Shown here: piece by piece, positions 34,393-42,697 of the stretch
Numbering within the stretch: position 1 is the first letter of the stretch
How the letters are laid out: every line of letters begins with the position of its first letter
Assembly: GCA_017626815.1 (NCBI GenBank)
Contig: JAGAHY010000128.1
Coordinates: 1-60,548, forward strand
DNA: 60,548 nucleotides
Direction of reading: 5' to 3'
Source: Bacilli bacterium
GTDB lineage: Bacteria; Bacillota_I; Bacilli_A; RFN20; CAG-826
The notes under the pieces: generated by a model
What the model was told of the DNA's origin: nothing
Seen by the model: only the letters and a program-made list of their open reading frames with translations
Database searches by the model: none
Position numbers and translations under genes: made by a program

Positions 34393-36920
34393 CGTTTTGA
34401 CTCCTCCTTAATTCTACGAATCTCTTTAAGCACGATTTTGATGTCGATGGGTTTGGCGATATGTCCGTTCATGCCGGCGTTAAGACATTCCGTAACATTT
34501 TCGGAGAAGGCATCCGCCGTCATGGCGATGATGGGGATTGAGGAAGCCCACGGATCAGCGAGGGCACGGATTGCCCTCGTCGCATCCAAACCGTTAAGTT
34601 CAGGCATTTGGACATCCATGAAAATCAGGGAATAACGGTCTTTTTCCGCGGCTTTCATTTTCTCGACGGCGATGCGCCCGTTCTCAGCGCGTTCCGCCTC
34701 AATGCCATACATGGAAAGCAAGGTGGAAATGATTTCCCAGTTGAGGTCATTGTCTTCCGCGACCAGGATATTCATGCCTTCCACATCGGAATAGTCGCTT
34801 TCGGGTTCGGACGATTGCGTTTCGGTGCCAAGGATATCGCTAAGTTTCTCATAAAGGGTGGAGCGGAATAAGGGTTTGCTAAGGAAGCCATTGGCCCCAG
34901 CGTCCTTCGCCTCTTTCTCTACATCTGCCCATTCGTATGCGGACACCAAAAGAATCGGCGTGCCCGCGCCCACCTCCGAACGGATGCGGCGGACGGTCTC
35001 GATGCCATCCATACCAGGCATCTTCAAATCGAGGATGACGATCTTGTAGCCCTCGCCCGCCTCGTGACGGCGCCGGACCATACCTAGCGCCTCTAAGCCA
35101 CTTCCAGCCTGTTCGACCGTCAAACCCAGGGATTCCAAGGTTTCCGTGGCGGTTTGCAGCAGCACCTCATCATCGTCGACGATCAAGATATCCATAGCTT
35201 CGAGTTTCATTTCCGCACGCTGCATCGATGCGACAGGAATATCCAAAATCACTGTAAAAGTCGTTCCTTTTCCTTGTTCGCTTTGGCAATCGATGATTCC
35301 GCCCATAAGGTCCACCATCTGTTTGGTGATGGCTAAGCCAAGGCCGGTCCCCTGAATGCTATTGACGCGGCTATCGGTCTGGCGGGAGAAGGGCTGATAC
35401 ATGTGAGCCATATATTCGGGGCTCATGCCAATGCCGGTATCGGCGACGACATAAGTCAACCGCACGCAGCCATCCTTGAGGCTTTCTTCCTCTTTTAAGT
35501 CCACGCTGACGCGTCCACCGGGTTCGGTATATTTGATCGCGTTGGAGAGGATGTTGATATAAATCTGGTTGATACGGAGCTGGTCGGCGTAGAGGTATTC
35601 TTTTTCCATGCGAGTGACGTGGAAGCGGAAGTCGATGTTCTTTTCTTTGACCATCGGCTGAGAAAGGTTGACCAGGTTTTCCACGGTCTCCACGATGGAG
35701 AAGGTCTGCGGGACGAGGCTAAGTTTGCCACTTTCGACTTTGGAGATGTCCAAAATATCATTGATTAAAGTGAGCAAATGGTTGCTGGCGAGGGTGATTT
35801 TCCGCAGATTCTCGCCGACAAGTTTCTTATCATCGATATTCTTTTCCGTGATGGTCGTCAGCCCGATGATCGCATTCATCGGGGTACGGATATCATGGGA
35901 CATCGTGGAGAGGAAGTTCGTCTTCGCCTTATTCGCCGACTCCGCTTCTTTCGCGGTCGCTTGAAACCTCTTGTTGAAATGGAGCAAGACCACTAAGTCA
36001 AAGATAAACAAGAGCAATAGTCCTGAAGAAACAAGACCAATCAGCAGCCAGTTTTCTGCATTCACGAATAAATACTTCGTCGGCATTAGGTTAAGCAAAG
36101 TCCATCCGCCCGTCGCATCGAAAGGCGTGTAGCCAACAATACATTGTTCCCCGTGGGAATTCAGCATCATGAAAGAACCCATGGATGAGGTGATCTTCTT
36201 GAAGAATTCTTGGGAAATCGAGGGGTCAATCTTGTTATAAGAACGGTAGAATTCAAAGAAACTTGAGTTCTTGAAGGAATGGCCTTTAATGACGTAGCCG
36301 CCGTTGGAGTCGATGATGGAAAGCTCGGCATTTTTGAATTCCTCTTGAGGGAAGACCCATTTGGCCTCTAACTCAGAGATGGGAAGCACGCGCAGAAGCA
36401 CCGCCTCTTTCGCGCCTCCCGCTTCTTGAAGGGTAATGAAATTGCAGAACGCAATCGATTGCTCGCCATTGATGGGATTGGTATAGGCGCGGGAAACGTT
36501 GATGGAGGTTCCCGTCTTGGAAATCCAGTTCATGTCGCCGAGAAGATCCACGTGCTCATAAGAAACCGTATAATCGTTAGGGTCATCATTCATGGGCCTT
36601 GTCGATAAGCCCGTCAATGTGTCGGTATAGATCAGGTGCGCCGAGGCGAATTGATGGACATGGGAGACGCGGATGAACGAAACAGCATCTTCCATCGTCA
36701 AATTTTCGCTGTTGATGTAATGGGCCCAAACATCGCAGATGCGCTGCTCACCCTCAAGATAATTCTCGGTGACGTGTTCCATGGAGATGGTCGTATTCTC
36801 GAAGTGCTCGACCTGCCTTTTGGATATCGCGTCGTGCTCAAAATAAGCGTAAAGGGAGACGAAAGTCAGAATCGCCGATGTGATTAAGACATTAATCGCT
36901 ATAATCCAACTTTTTTTCAT
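34389..36920 (-). CDS. Membrane hybrid histidine kinase with extracellular sensor and two receivers
   Basis: An 843-aa sensor kinase. A membrane helix at 5-27, an extracellular dCache-like region (about 30-290), a second helix (about 291-314), HisKA with His342 in [14 protein letters not shown], a HATPase domain ([22 protein letters not shown]) and two receiver domains with phospho-acceptors Asp631 (VILDLKMPGMDG) and Asp769 (IFMDVQMPELNG). Its stop codon overlaps the start of a solute-binding lipoprotein gene (ATGA), which suggests a two-part sugar or solute sensor. No dedicated response regulator gene follows. AGAGG precedes the start. Confidence 0.9.
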   Translation of the reverse strand: MKKSWIIAINVLITSAILTFVSLYAYFEHDAISKRQVEHFENTTISMEHVTENYLEGEQRICDVWAHYINSENLTMEDAVSFIRVSHVHQFASAHLIYTDTLTGLSTRPMNDDPNDYTVSYEHVDLLGDMNWISKTGTSINVSRAYTNPINGEQSIAFCNFITLQEAGGAKEAVLLRVLPISELEAKWVFPQEEFKNAELSIIDSNGGYVIKGHSFKNSSFFEFYRSYNKIDPSISQEFFKKITSSMGSFMMLNSHGEQCIVGYTPFDATGGWTLLNLMPTKYLFVNAENWLLIGLVSSGLLLLFIFDLVVLLHFNKRFQATAKEAESANKAKTNFLSTMSHDIRTPMNAIIGLTTITEKNIDDKKLVGENLRKITLASNHLLTLINDILDISKVESGKLSLVPQTFSIVETVENLVNLSQPMVKEKNIDFRFHVTRMEKEYLYADQLRINQIYINILSNAIKYTEPGGRVSVDLKEEESLKDGCVRLTYVVADTGIGMSPEYMAHMYQPFSRQTDSRVNSIQGTGLGLAITKQMVDLMGGIIDCQSEQGKGTTFTVILDIPVASMQRAEMKLEAMDILIVDDDEVLLQTATETLESLGLTVEQAGSGLEALGMVRRRHEAGEGYKIVILDLKMPGMDGIETVRRIRSEVGAGTPILLVSAYEWADVEKEAKDAGANGFLSKPLFRSTLYEKLSDILGTETQSSEPESDYSDVEGMNILVAEDNDLNWEIISTLLSMYGIEAERAENGRIAVEKMKAAEKDRYSLIFMDVQMPELNGLDATRAIRALADPWASSIPIIAMTADAFSENVTECLNAGMNGHIAKPIDIKIVLKEIRRIKEESKR

Positions 36921-37134
36921 AAGGCGTTCCTCTCGCTGCAGTTATTATTATCGAAAGAATTCACGGGAAGAAAAGCATCCACGGGAAGGTAATGACGAAT
37001 AAGAACGGATATCTCCATCAAAGTCACATCTTTTCCGTCACCTTTATGCCAATATGTTACCACAATATCGCGTTACGAAAATGTCGTAAAAGCACCCTTC
37101 CCGATTAACGGGAAAAATTATTGGGCGGCTTTGC

Positions 37135-38220
37135 TTACCTCGCGCGTCTATTGTTGCCTGTCTTGGAATAGTAAGCGGCCTTATCGGCATACATCATCGC
37201 ATCCGATTCCTTAACCATTTCCTCGACAGATTTGCTGCCATCATCGCAATAGCAATAGCCGATGGAGCAACTATAGATGGTCTCGGACACGTTCTGTTTG
37301 ATGGCGGAAACCAAAGTCTTTAGTTCCTCATTGGTCGTCTTACGGCAAATAATCACGAATTCATCGCCGCCGATGCGGTAAACCGGCTGTTTAATCTTCG
37401 TGGCTTTGGTAAAGCAAAACGCGACGGTCGTGATGGCTTCATCGCCAGCGAGGTGGCCTTGGTTATCATTGATGGTTTTTAAGCCATTCATATCGATGGA
37501 CACCATCGCGGTGATATCTTTTTCATATTCGCGGATGGAAGCATAGTAGGCTTGACGATTCAATAAGCCCGTCAACGCATCCTTCTTGGTCAATTGGAGA
37601 ATTAAGAAGACGTAATAGACGAACAAACCGACAGCGATCGTCGTGCAGAAAATCTTGGAGTAATCTTTGCCAATGATGAACGGGAAAATTAGACCCGAGG
37701 CAAAGGCAAAGGCAAGGAAGGCAATCGGAATGATTTCGGAAATCTGCTTATTGCTCTGTTTGATGAGGATAAAGACGAGGAAGAAGCTATACACCCCTAC
37801 TCCGACATAAGGCAAATACCCCAAAGGACCGCGGACGAGTTCCCCAGCATCGTCGAAACTAAATACGATGCCCGTGAAGATAGAAATGAAATTGACGACC
37901 GCCAAAAGCAAAGCCGGCACCAAAACATACCAACGGGCTCTTTTTACCAGCGTAAACAAAATCAAAGAAAGCAAGATCGGCGTCGCGCTATATCGCACCG
38001 CCACCATGGTCACGCGCAGCTCTTTTAACTGCCCGATTTCCCCAAGGTGGAATTCGGTATAAACGCAAATGGAAAGAAGGAACACCACAACGATCAGGAC
38101 ATACATGCGGATGACGGTGTGCTTGTCCAAAAAGACCGTAATGCGCAACATGATCGCGAAAGCCAGGAGCACCAGAATCAACGCCCAGTTTTGCAGCAAG
38201 TATTCTACAAACACATTCAT
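37135..38220 (-). CDS. Membrane GGDEF diguanylate cyclase
   Basis: A 361-aa protein with about seven membrane segments (10-205) and a C-terminal GGDEF domain with a canonical RIGGDEF signature and DALTGLLNRQAYY start. It probably senses a membrane or extracellular cue and makes c-di-GMP. TATAGT lies upstream and AAAGGAG is 13 nt before the ATG, so this gene has a conventional leader. It ends 214 bp before the kinase gene and is probably a separate unit. Confidence 0.88.
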   Translation of the reverse strand: MNVFVEYLLQNWALILVLLAFAIMLRITVFLDKHTVIRMYVLIVVVFLLSICVYTEFHLGEIGQLKELRVTMVAVRYSATPILLSLILFTLVKRARWYVLVPALLLAVVNFISIFTGIVFSFDDAGELVRGPLGYLPYVGVGVYSFFLVFILIKQSNKQISEIIPIAFLAFAFASGLIFPFIIGKDYSKIFCTTIAVGLFVYYVFLILQLTKKDALTGLLNRQAYYASIREYEKDITAMVSIDMNGLKTINDNQGHLAGDEAITTVAFCFTKATKIKQPVYRIGGDEFVIICRKTTNEELKTLVSAIKQNVSETIYSCSIGYCYCDDGSKSVEEMVKESDAMMYADKAAYYSKTGNNRRAR

Positions 38221-38344
38221 CGTTGGTAAGCGCTCCTTTCAGCGCGAATACTATACCACAATAGGTACGTTTGTTTTTCTACGAACTTACCGACAGAAAA
38301 AACAAATATTGCGTTTCTGCAAGGTTTTTCTAGTTTTTAAGGCT

Positions 38345-39661
38345 TTATTCGGAATAAGTTGCAACGATTTCGTCGTATTTTTCTGCATGAACATGTAAAT
38401 GTTTCATGAAATCTTCCTTGCGGTAGAGGCCGTCCTCGTTGGCGTTTAGACCGCGGAATCGCAACGGTTTGACACAGGGGTGATTATCTAGGTCAAGCAA
38501 GGGCATTTGGCGTAGGAAGTCCACGTTTTGGTAGACCATATCCGCGCGCAGGAACTCCTGCTTTTGCGAATTGACGTAAGTGGAGAAAACGACCTTGGCG
38601 CCAATCGGAGTCGAGGCTTCGATGGAGCCCGGTAGCACATATGGTTCAACTTCCAAGGCCGCCAAAACGCTACAAAGGTTGGAATCGTGGCCGCACAAGA
38701 AAGAGAAGGCGCGCTCCTCCTCGCTAAGTTCATGCTCTATGGTCACCAACAAAGGATGAGCAACGTTATGGGCGACAAGAGGCGCGCCAAATAAAACATC
38801 GCCATAGGTATCTTTGATCCGGGAAATGCTCTGCCACTGTTCAAAGCTGAGGTTATGACCAAAGGCAGCCTTGGTTTCATCGGGCTCTTCATAGTATTGC
38901 AATGTCAAGGCGTCGCTAGCGCTAGTGGCGGTTTTTAACGAACCGGTCATGCTGGGCTCGGCATTAAGATTGAAGGTGACTTCATAGTCATCGACGGCAA
39001 AGTCCTTAACCTCGTTTTTCCGGTAGGCTTCGGAATTCTTGAAATCCAAAACGTCGCTGAGCAAAGCATACTCATCCGCGAGGTTTGCGGTCTTCTCGCG
39101 AAACAAGGATTCGATTTGTTCCTTCGCCGCCTTAACATAGCTCTTCGAAAGGAACGTCAGCTGCGGATGGAAGGTTGGATCCATGGTATCGTAAGGGGCC
39201 TGGACCTCAATCTCCATATTCGCGCTCGGAAGAAGGCCGGATAGAAAATATTCCGCCGTGGCAATCGTGCGTTGCTTGGCATTAGCGTAAATGCGCACTT
39301 CCCCTTCTTCAGGATGATAATTAGCTGGGAACAGCCCTTCCGCTTCAAGCCATTTACGGAAGTATTGGCCCATCTCTGTTTCCAAAAGGCCGCCGCGGAG
39401 AGAAAGTTCACTCGCGCCAGCGCTCCAAGGAAACCATTGATGCGTCGTCATCCGCTCCAATAAGGAGCCAGAACCGCTTAACGGAGCGCGGATGTTATGA
39501 CGGCTGAGGACGACGGCCTGTTTTAGTTCATAGCCTTGGGCTGTAATATTTTCCCCCGTATCAAATGGCTTACGGATGTCTTTTTGACATGAAAACAATA
39601 ACGCGACACTAAGCAGGGAAACAGCAGGGAGAGCTAAACGGGATAATTTTAAAGACTTCAT
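38345..39661 (-). CDS. Histidine acid phosphatase/phytase-like lipoprotein
   Basis: A 438-aa lipoprotein (LLFSC, Cys25) of the histidine acid phosphatase family (His phosphatase clade 2). RHNIRAP (54-60) holds the phospho-His55, and GHDSN supplies the second catalytic pair late in the protein. Relatives include phytase and glucose-1-phosphatase, releasing phosphate from organic esters such as phytate, which fits a plant-degrading habitat. The start at 39661 is favoured over a TTG six bases upstream because an extended -10 (TGCTAAAAT) ends 6 bp before it and no ribosome site is present. Confidence 0.87.
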   Translation of the reverse strand: MKSLKLSRLALPAVSLLSVALLFSCQKDIRKPFDTGENITAQGYELKQAVVLSRHNIRAPLSGSGSLLERMTTHQWFPWSAGASELSLRGGLLETEMGQYFRKWLEAEGLFPANYHPEEGEVRIYANAKQRTIATAEYFLSGLLPSANMEIEVQAPYDTMDPTFHPQLTFLSKSYVKAAKEQIESLFREKTANLADEYALLSDVLDFKNSEAYRKNEVKDFAVDDYEVTFNLNAEPSMTGSLKTATSASDALTLQYYEEPDETKAAFGHNLSFEQWQSISRIKDTYGDVLFGAPLVAHNVAHPLLVTIEHELSEEERAFSFLCGHDSNLCSVLAALEVEPYVLPGSIEASTPIGAKVVFSTYVNSQKQEFLRADMVYQNVDFLRQMPLLDLDNHPCVKPLRFRGLNANEDGLYRKEDFMKHLHVHAEKYDEIVATYSE

Positions 39662-39667
39662 AGCCAA

Positions 39668-39673
39668 ATTTTA
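39668..39673 (-). promoter_or_regulatory. Extended -10 (TGC-TAAAAT) placed for a leaderless mRNA
   Basis: TAAAAT ends 6 bp before the ATG at 39661 and is preceded by TGC, the extended -10 element. GTGAAA lies 18 bp upstream as a possible -35. Confidence 0.6.
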
Positions 39674-40007
39674 GCATCCTGCACGAAATAGTTTCACTAA
39701 GGAAAAGCGGTCGCATTGGCTTTGATCCATAGTCCAAATGCGCATTGCCTTTTTGAAAGGAACGCCAGACTCAAGAAAAATCGCGCCTTATTGCTCGCTA
39801 ACGAAACGGCAAATAACGTTAAAACACTAAATTTCACTGCAATTCCCATTCGAAATTCCAGAAATCACGAATCCTTTTTTGCACACGAATCCGTGAATCA
39901 AGTCAAAATGGATAAACCGTGGCCTAAAGATTTGTTCCTAAAAGAACAAAATGGGGATGCTTAATTCAGGTCATCCGTTTATACTTTGTGCGGAAAGGAG
40001 CTCATAA
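39674..40007. other. Intergenic region between divergent genes; no gene recognised
   Basis: An 82-codon plus-strand frame (39716-39964) spans part of it but has no ribosome site, low-complexity Asn/Lys-rich content and no family likeness. The right end holds TATACT (near 39980) and AAAGGAG for the next gene. Confidence 0.5.
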
Positions 40008-40460
40008 ATGAAAAACAAGACTTCTGTTTGGTCCATCATCATCTTGATTGCCTCCATCATCTCCTTGATCTTGTTGGTCAGCGAAATCATCGTGGTGACC
40101 GTTGGCATGCCTGCCGTTCAGGAGGCCGCGCGTCAAGCCGCTGCTGATCAAGGTTTGACTCAGCAAGAGATTGATTTGGCCGTCTCGGTAGCCGTTGGCG
40201 CTGTCATTGGCGGTCTCGTCGCGGGCTGCATCTTCGATGTCTTTAAGATCATCGGCGGATTCCTCTTCTCCCTCAAGGGAAGATGGGGCGTCTTCTGCAT
40301 CGTCGTCGCCATCTTAGGCGCGATCGGTTCGGTGGTTTCCTTAATCAACGGCATTACTAATAAAGCCGGTGCCGGTACCATTGTCACCAACGTTATTGGC
40401 ATCGCTATCGACGTCCTGCTCATCGTTGCTTGCTTCAAGCACAGAGCCGAAAACCGTTAA
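40008..40460 (+). CDS. Small four-helix membrane protein
   Basis: A 150-aa protein with four hydrophobic segments (about 7-32, 58-84, 92-112 and 121-143) and a short extracytoplasmic loop rich in Ala/Gln (QEAARQAAADQGLTQQE). I do not recognise the family. AAAGGAG lies 8 nt before the ATG and TATACT is about 28 bp upstream, so it has a normal leader. A terminator follows, which makes it a single-gene unit. Confidence 0.7.
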   Translation: MKNKTSVWSIIILIASIISLILLVSEIIVVTVGMPAVQEAARQAAADQGLTQQEIDLAVSVAVGAVIGGLVAGCIFDVFKIIGGFLFSLKGRWGVFCIVVAILGAIGSVVSLINGITNKAGAGTIVTNVIGIAIDVLLIVACFKHRAENR

Positions 40461-40479
40461 GTTTTCACTATGATGAACA

Positions 40480-40508
40480 AGAAGCCCTCGGGCTTCTTTT
40501 CTTTTTGC
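40480..40508 (+). terminator. Terminator after the small membrane gene
   Basis: AGAAGCCC - TC - GGGCTTCT with a following TTTTCTTTTT tract, 20 bp after the stop. The core stem is GAAGCCC/GGGCTTC. Confidence 0.85.
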
Positions 40509-40574
40509 GCCAAAAATCGGGCGAGCCCTAGTGATGAAGGTCAATACGGTAAGACACACGCAGCCGACAGGCCT

Positions 40575-40724
40575 TTAGTCATCGTAACGGCTGGCGTCGG
40601 ACCGTTTTTCGGCATGCTCTCCCTCTTCCACGCCGGCTAGTTTCAATAATTCTTCTTGGTTACTGCATGCTTTAGCTTTATCGATTTGCTCCTTAGAGAA
40701 ATCGGCATAGAAATCTTCTTTCAT
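40575..40724 (-). CDS. 49-aa Nif11-like leader fragment or short peptide
   Basis: The frame begins MKEDFYADFSKEQIDKAKAC and continues SNQEELLKLAGVEEGEHAEK, ending in RSDASRYDD. The first 32 residues match the Nif11-like leader pattern seen in the 90-aa peptide at 50291-50563 (DEQIAKLKSC, NNEEILQLA). The GG cleavage motif and a Cys-rich core are missing, so it is either a short standalone leader-like protein or a truncated precursor. AAAGGA lies 14 nt before the ATG, rather far. Confidence 0.5.
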   Translation of the reverse strand: MKEDFYADFSKEQIDKAKACSNQEELLKLAGVEEGEHAEKRSDASRYDD

Positions 40725-40820
40725 AAACAAATTCGTTCCTTTAGGGGCAACATCATATCAACCGTTTGTCACAAAAATGCCACAGAATAGACGCAAAACC
40801 CAATCTTTTCTACCAAATAT

Positions 40821-40844
40821 AAAGACCGCACGCTGGCGGCCTTT
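40821..40844 (-). terminator. Terminator after the 506-aa gene
   Basis: On the minus strand AAAGGCCGC and GCGGTCTTT pair around a 6-nt loop with one mismatch, ending TTTATATTT, 24 bp after the stop at 40868. Confidence 0.6.
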
Positions 40845-40867
40845 ATAATAAGTAATGATAGGGTTAT

Positions 40868-42388
40868 TTACATCGAGAGCTCGTCGTCATCTTCAAGAAT
40901 AAACGCCTTATCCAAGTCTTGTTGCTTGCCGAGGGCATTTTCATTCTCGGCCTCGTTATCGGGGTTGAGAAGATCGACTTCCTTCTCCGAGATGATGAGG
41001 CCAACCTTGCCTTTAACACCCGTGTTGATGGCGATATCGATATCTTCCTTGATTTCGCTTTCTTGACGGTCCAATTCGTCGCAAGTATCGATGACCGCTT
41101 CGACCAAGGTGCTTCTCTTCAGCGAAGTACCCTTCATATCGGCGAGGGAGTTGTAGCCTTGGCGATGCTTATGTTCACGGTAGGCTTCGGCCTTAGGCTT
41201 CAAGATATCCTTTCTCATATAGTTTGGATGTTCTGGATTATTGAAATCTTTGAAGGCCTGGATGAATTCGGTCCACTCTCTCGAGGTGGAACGGAGGAGG
41301 TTACGCTCGAACCAACCGCCCTTATGGTCTTCTTCGATTTGGTTGGCATCGAAGATCATGTTGTTGAGCTTATGGGAAATACGGGATTGGAACTGTTCTG
41401 CATATCGGTCTTGGAAAACTCTGTTGATGCTGCGGATTTGGAACATTTCCTCTTTGCTTCTGGTTTCGATTTCGACGTTTGGATCCTGGGCTCCGAAGAT
41501 ACGGTCAAAGCTGACTTCTTCTTTTGCGCCCGTTTGAGGATCGGTGTGGACGGCTTTGTATTTCAGGAAGAACTCGGGATCGTTGATATTGATGCCACGG
41601 TCGACGAAATGCTGGAAGAACGTATGTGGGCTTTCAACATTGGCCAAAGCGCTGAGTTTCATGTTAATGAGCTCGGTCAATTCCGGATTGGGATTGCCCA
41701 AGAAGAGATCGCGATTCGCCATGACCGCCACATATTGCTCCGTGGTAAGTGATGGGCAAGCGAGGGCTTCAATACCGTTAGTCTTGACCACGTTGCCAAA
41801 CTCATTCAACGTTTCAAAAGGTTTCCTTATCGTCATGACAGAATCGTGAAGCATCTTCGTCGCATGGGCTTCGTCTGGGTTTACGACCGATTGGAAAGCA
41901 TAACCGAATTCGCAAAGAGCGGTATTCTCCATGTAGAACTCCGCTTGAGCTTGTTTATCATCGCCCAAAACATAGACATGTTGCGGATTAAGCTGGAACA
42001 GTTTGTTCACCTCGCGATAAACAAGCTTATCGGGGTTACGAATGTATTCTTGGTAAATCTTTTCGTTGTAAGCTACATTTTTAGGATCGTCGCCAAGTTT
42101 TAAGCAATATTTAAAGGTTCTGTTGAGCGGGTTGTTACGAACTTGGTTCAGGCCATATTTGGTTTCGAGATTCGCGATGATGGCTTCGCGTTCTTGTTCG
42201 CGGCGCTTGTTCTCCTCGTTCATGCGATAAAGCGCGATTGCTTGCGGTTCTTGAAGTCTCGCTTTGATGGCTTCGTCTTCGTATTTCAAGACCCCGCCGA
42301 GGGTTTCGTTCATCTTATCGACAAGATAATGGTGACGCTGGATGATCGCATCGATCTCTTTTTGAGTTAAGGGTGTGTATTCAATCAT
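40868..42388 (-). CDS. Large soluble protein of unknown function
   Basis: A 506-aa, highly charged protein without signal peptide or membrane helices. It is mostly helical in appearance, with heptad-like stretches near 40-90 (EENKRREQEREAIIANLE) and an acidic tail (EDDDELSM). I recognise no domain or catalytic motif. The start at MIEYTPLTQKE is set by GGAGG 7 nt upstream; a longer in-frame extension to 42451 has no ribosome site. It is a single-gene unit with its own terminator. The even composition and absence of decay suggest a functional protein, perhaps a structural or phage-derived one, but nothing in the sequence settles this. Confidence 0.7.
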   Translation of the reverse strand: MIEYTPLTQKEIDAIIQRHHYLVDKMNETLGGVLKYEDEAIKARLQEPQAIALYRMNEENKRREQEREAIIANLETKYGLNQVRNNPLNRTFKYCLKLGDDPKNVAYNEKIYQEYIRNPDKLVYREVNKLFQLNPQHVYVLGDDKQAQAEFYMENTALCEFGYAFQSVVNPDEAHATKMLHDSVMTIRKPFETLNEFGNVVKTNGIEALACPSLTTEQYVAVMANRDLFLGNPNPELTELINMKLSALANVESPHTFFQHFVDRGININDPEFFLKYKAVHTDPQTGAKEEVSFDRIFGAQDPNVEIETRSKEEMFQIRSINRVFQDRYAEQFQSRISHKLNNMIFDANQIEEDHKGGWFERNLLRSTSREWTEFIQAFKDFNNPEHPNYMRKDILKPKAEAYREHKHRQGYNSLADMKGTSLKRSTLVEAVIDTCDELDRQESEIKEDIDIAINTGVKGKVGLIISEKEVDLLNPDNEAENENALGKQQDLDKAFILEDDDELSM

Positions 42389-42491
42389 AAACGGTCCTCC
42401 AAATTTGTTTCTGCCATATTTATAACGCATTCGGTGCAACAGATGTGCCACGAATTTGGTAAAAACACCTACGAAATGAGGAGAAAAAGGA

Positions 42492-42685
42492 TTATTCTGC
42501 CGCCTGTGTTTCGTTCTTTTCAGAAGTAGGCTTCTGGAATTGAAAGAGAACTTTCTGTTCCCATTTCCCCTTCTTCCAGTGGATGACCATAATTAATCCA
42601 CGGACGCATCGTCCATCGCTAGCCCGATATACGCGCCGATGACACCGAGGTTCATGACGACGCCAAACGCCGTTATCGTTGTAAG
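42492..42685 (-). pseudogene. C-terminal remnant of a MATE-family efflux transporter
   Basis: The minus strand reads TITAFGVVMNLGVIGAYIGL and then AMDDASVD followed by a stop. A frame shifted by one or two bases near 42602 continues LIMVIHWKKGKWEQK to a stop at 42492. Together these match the last helix and tail of MATE transporters (GxxGxWxGLAxDE..RxxxxxxRWxxGKW). The rest of the gene is gone. It lies directly upstream of the 506-aa gene and just after the GNAT-kinase gene. Confidence 0.55.
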
Positions 42686-42697
42686 ACGCTGTCTAGA

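Noticed and set aside
39716..39964. An 82-codon plus-strand gene before the 150-aa membrane protein
   Set aside because: No ribosome site, Asn/Lys-biased composition and no recognisable domain.
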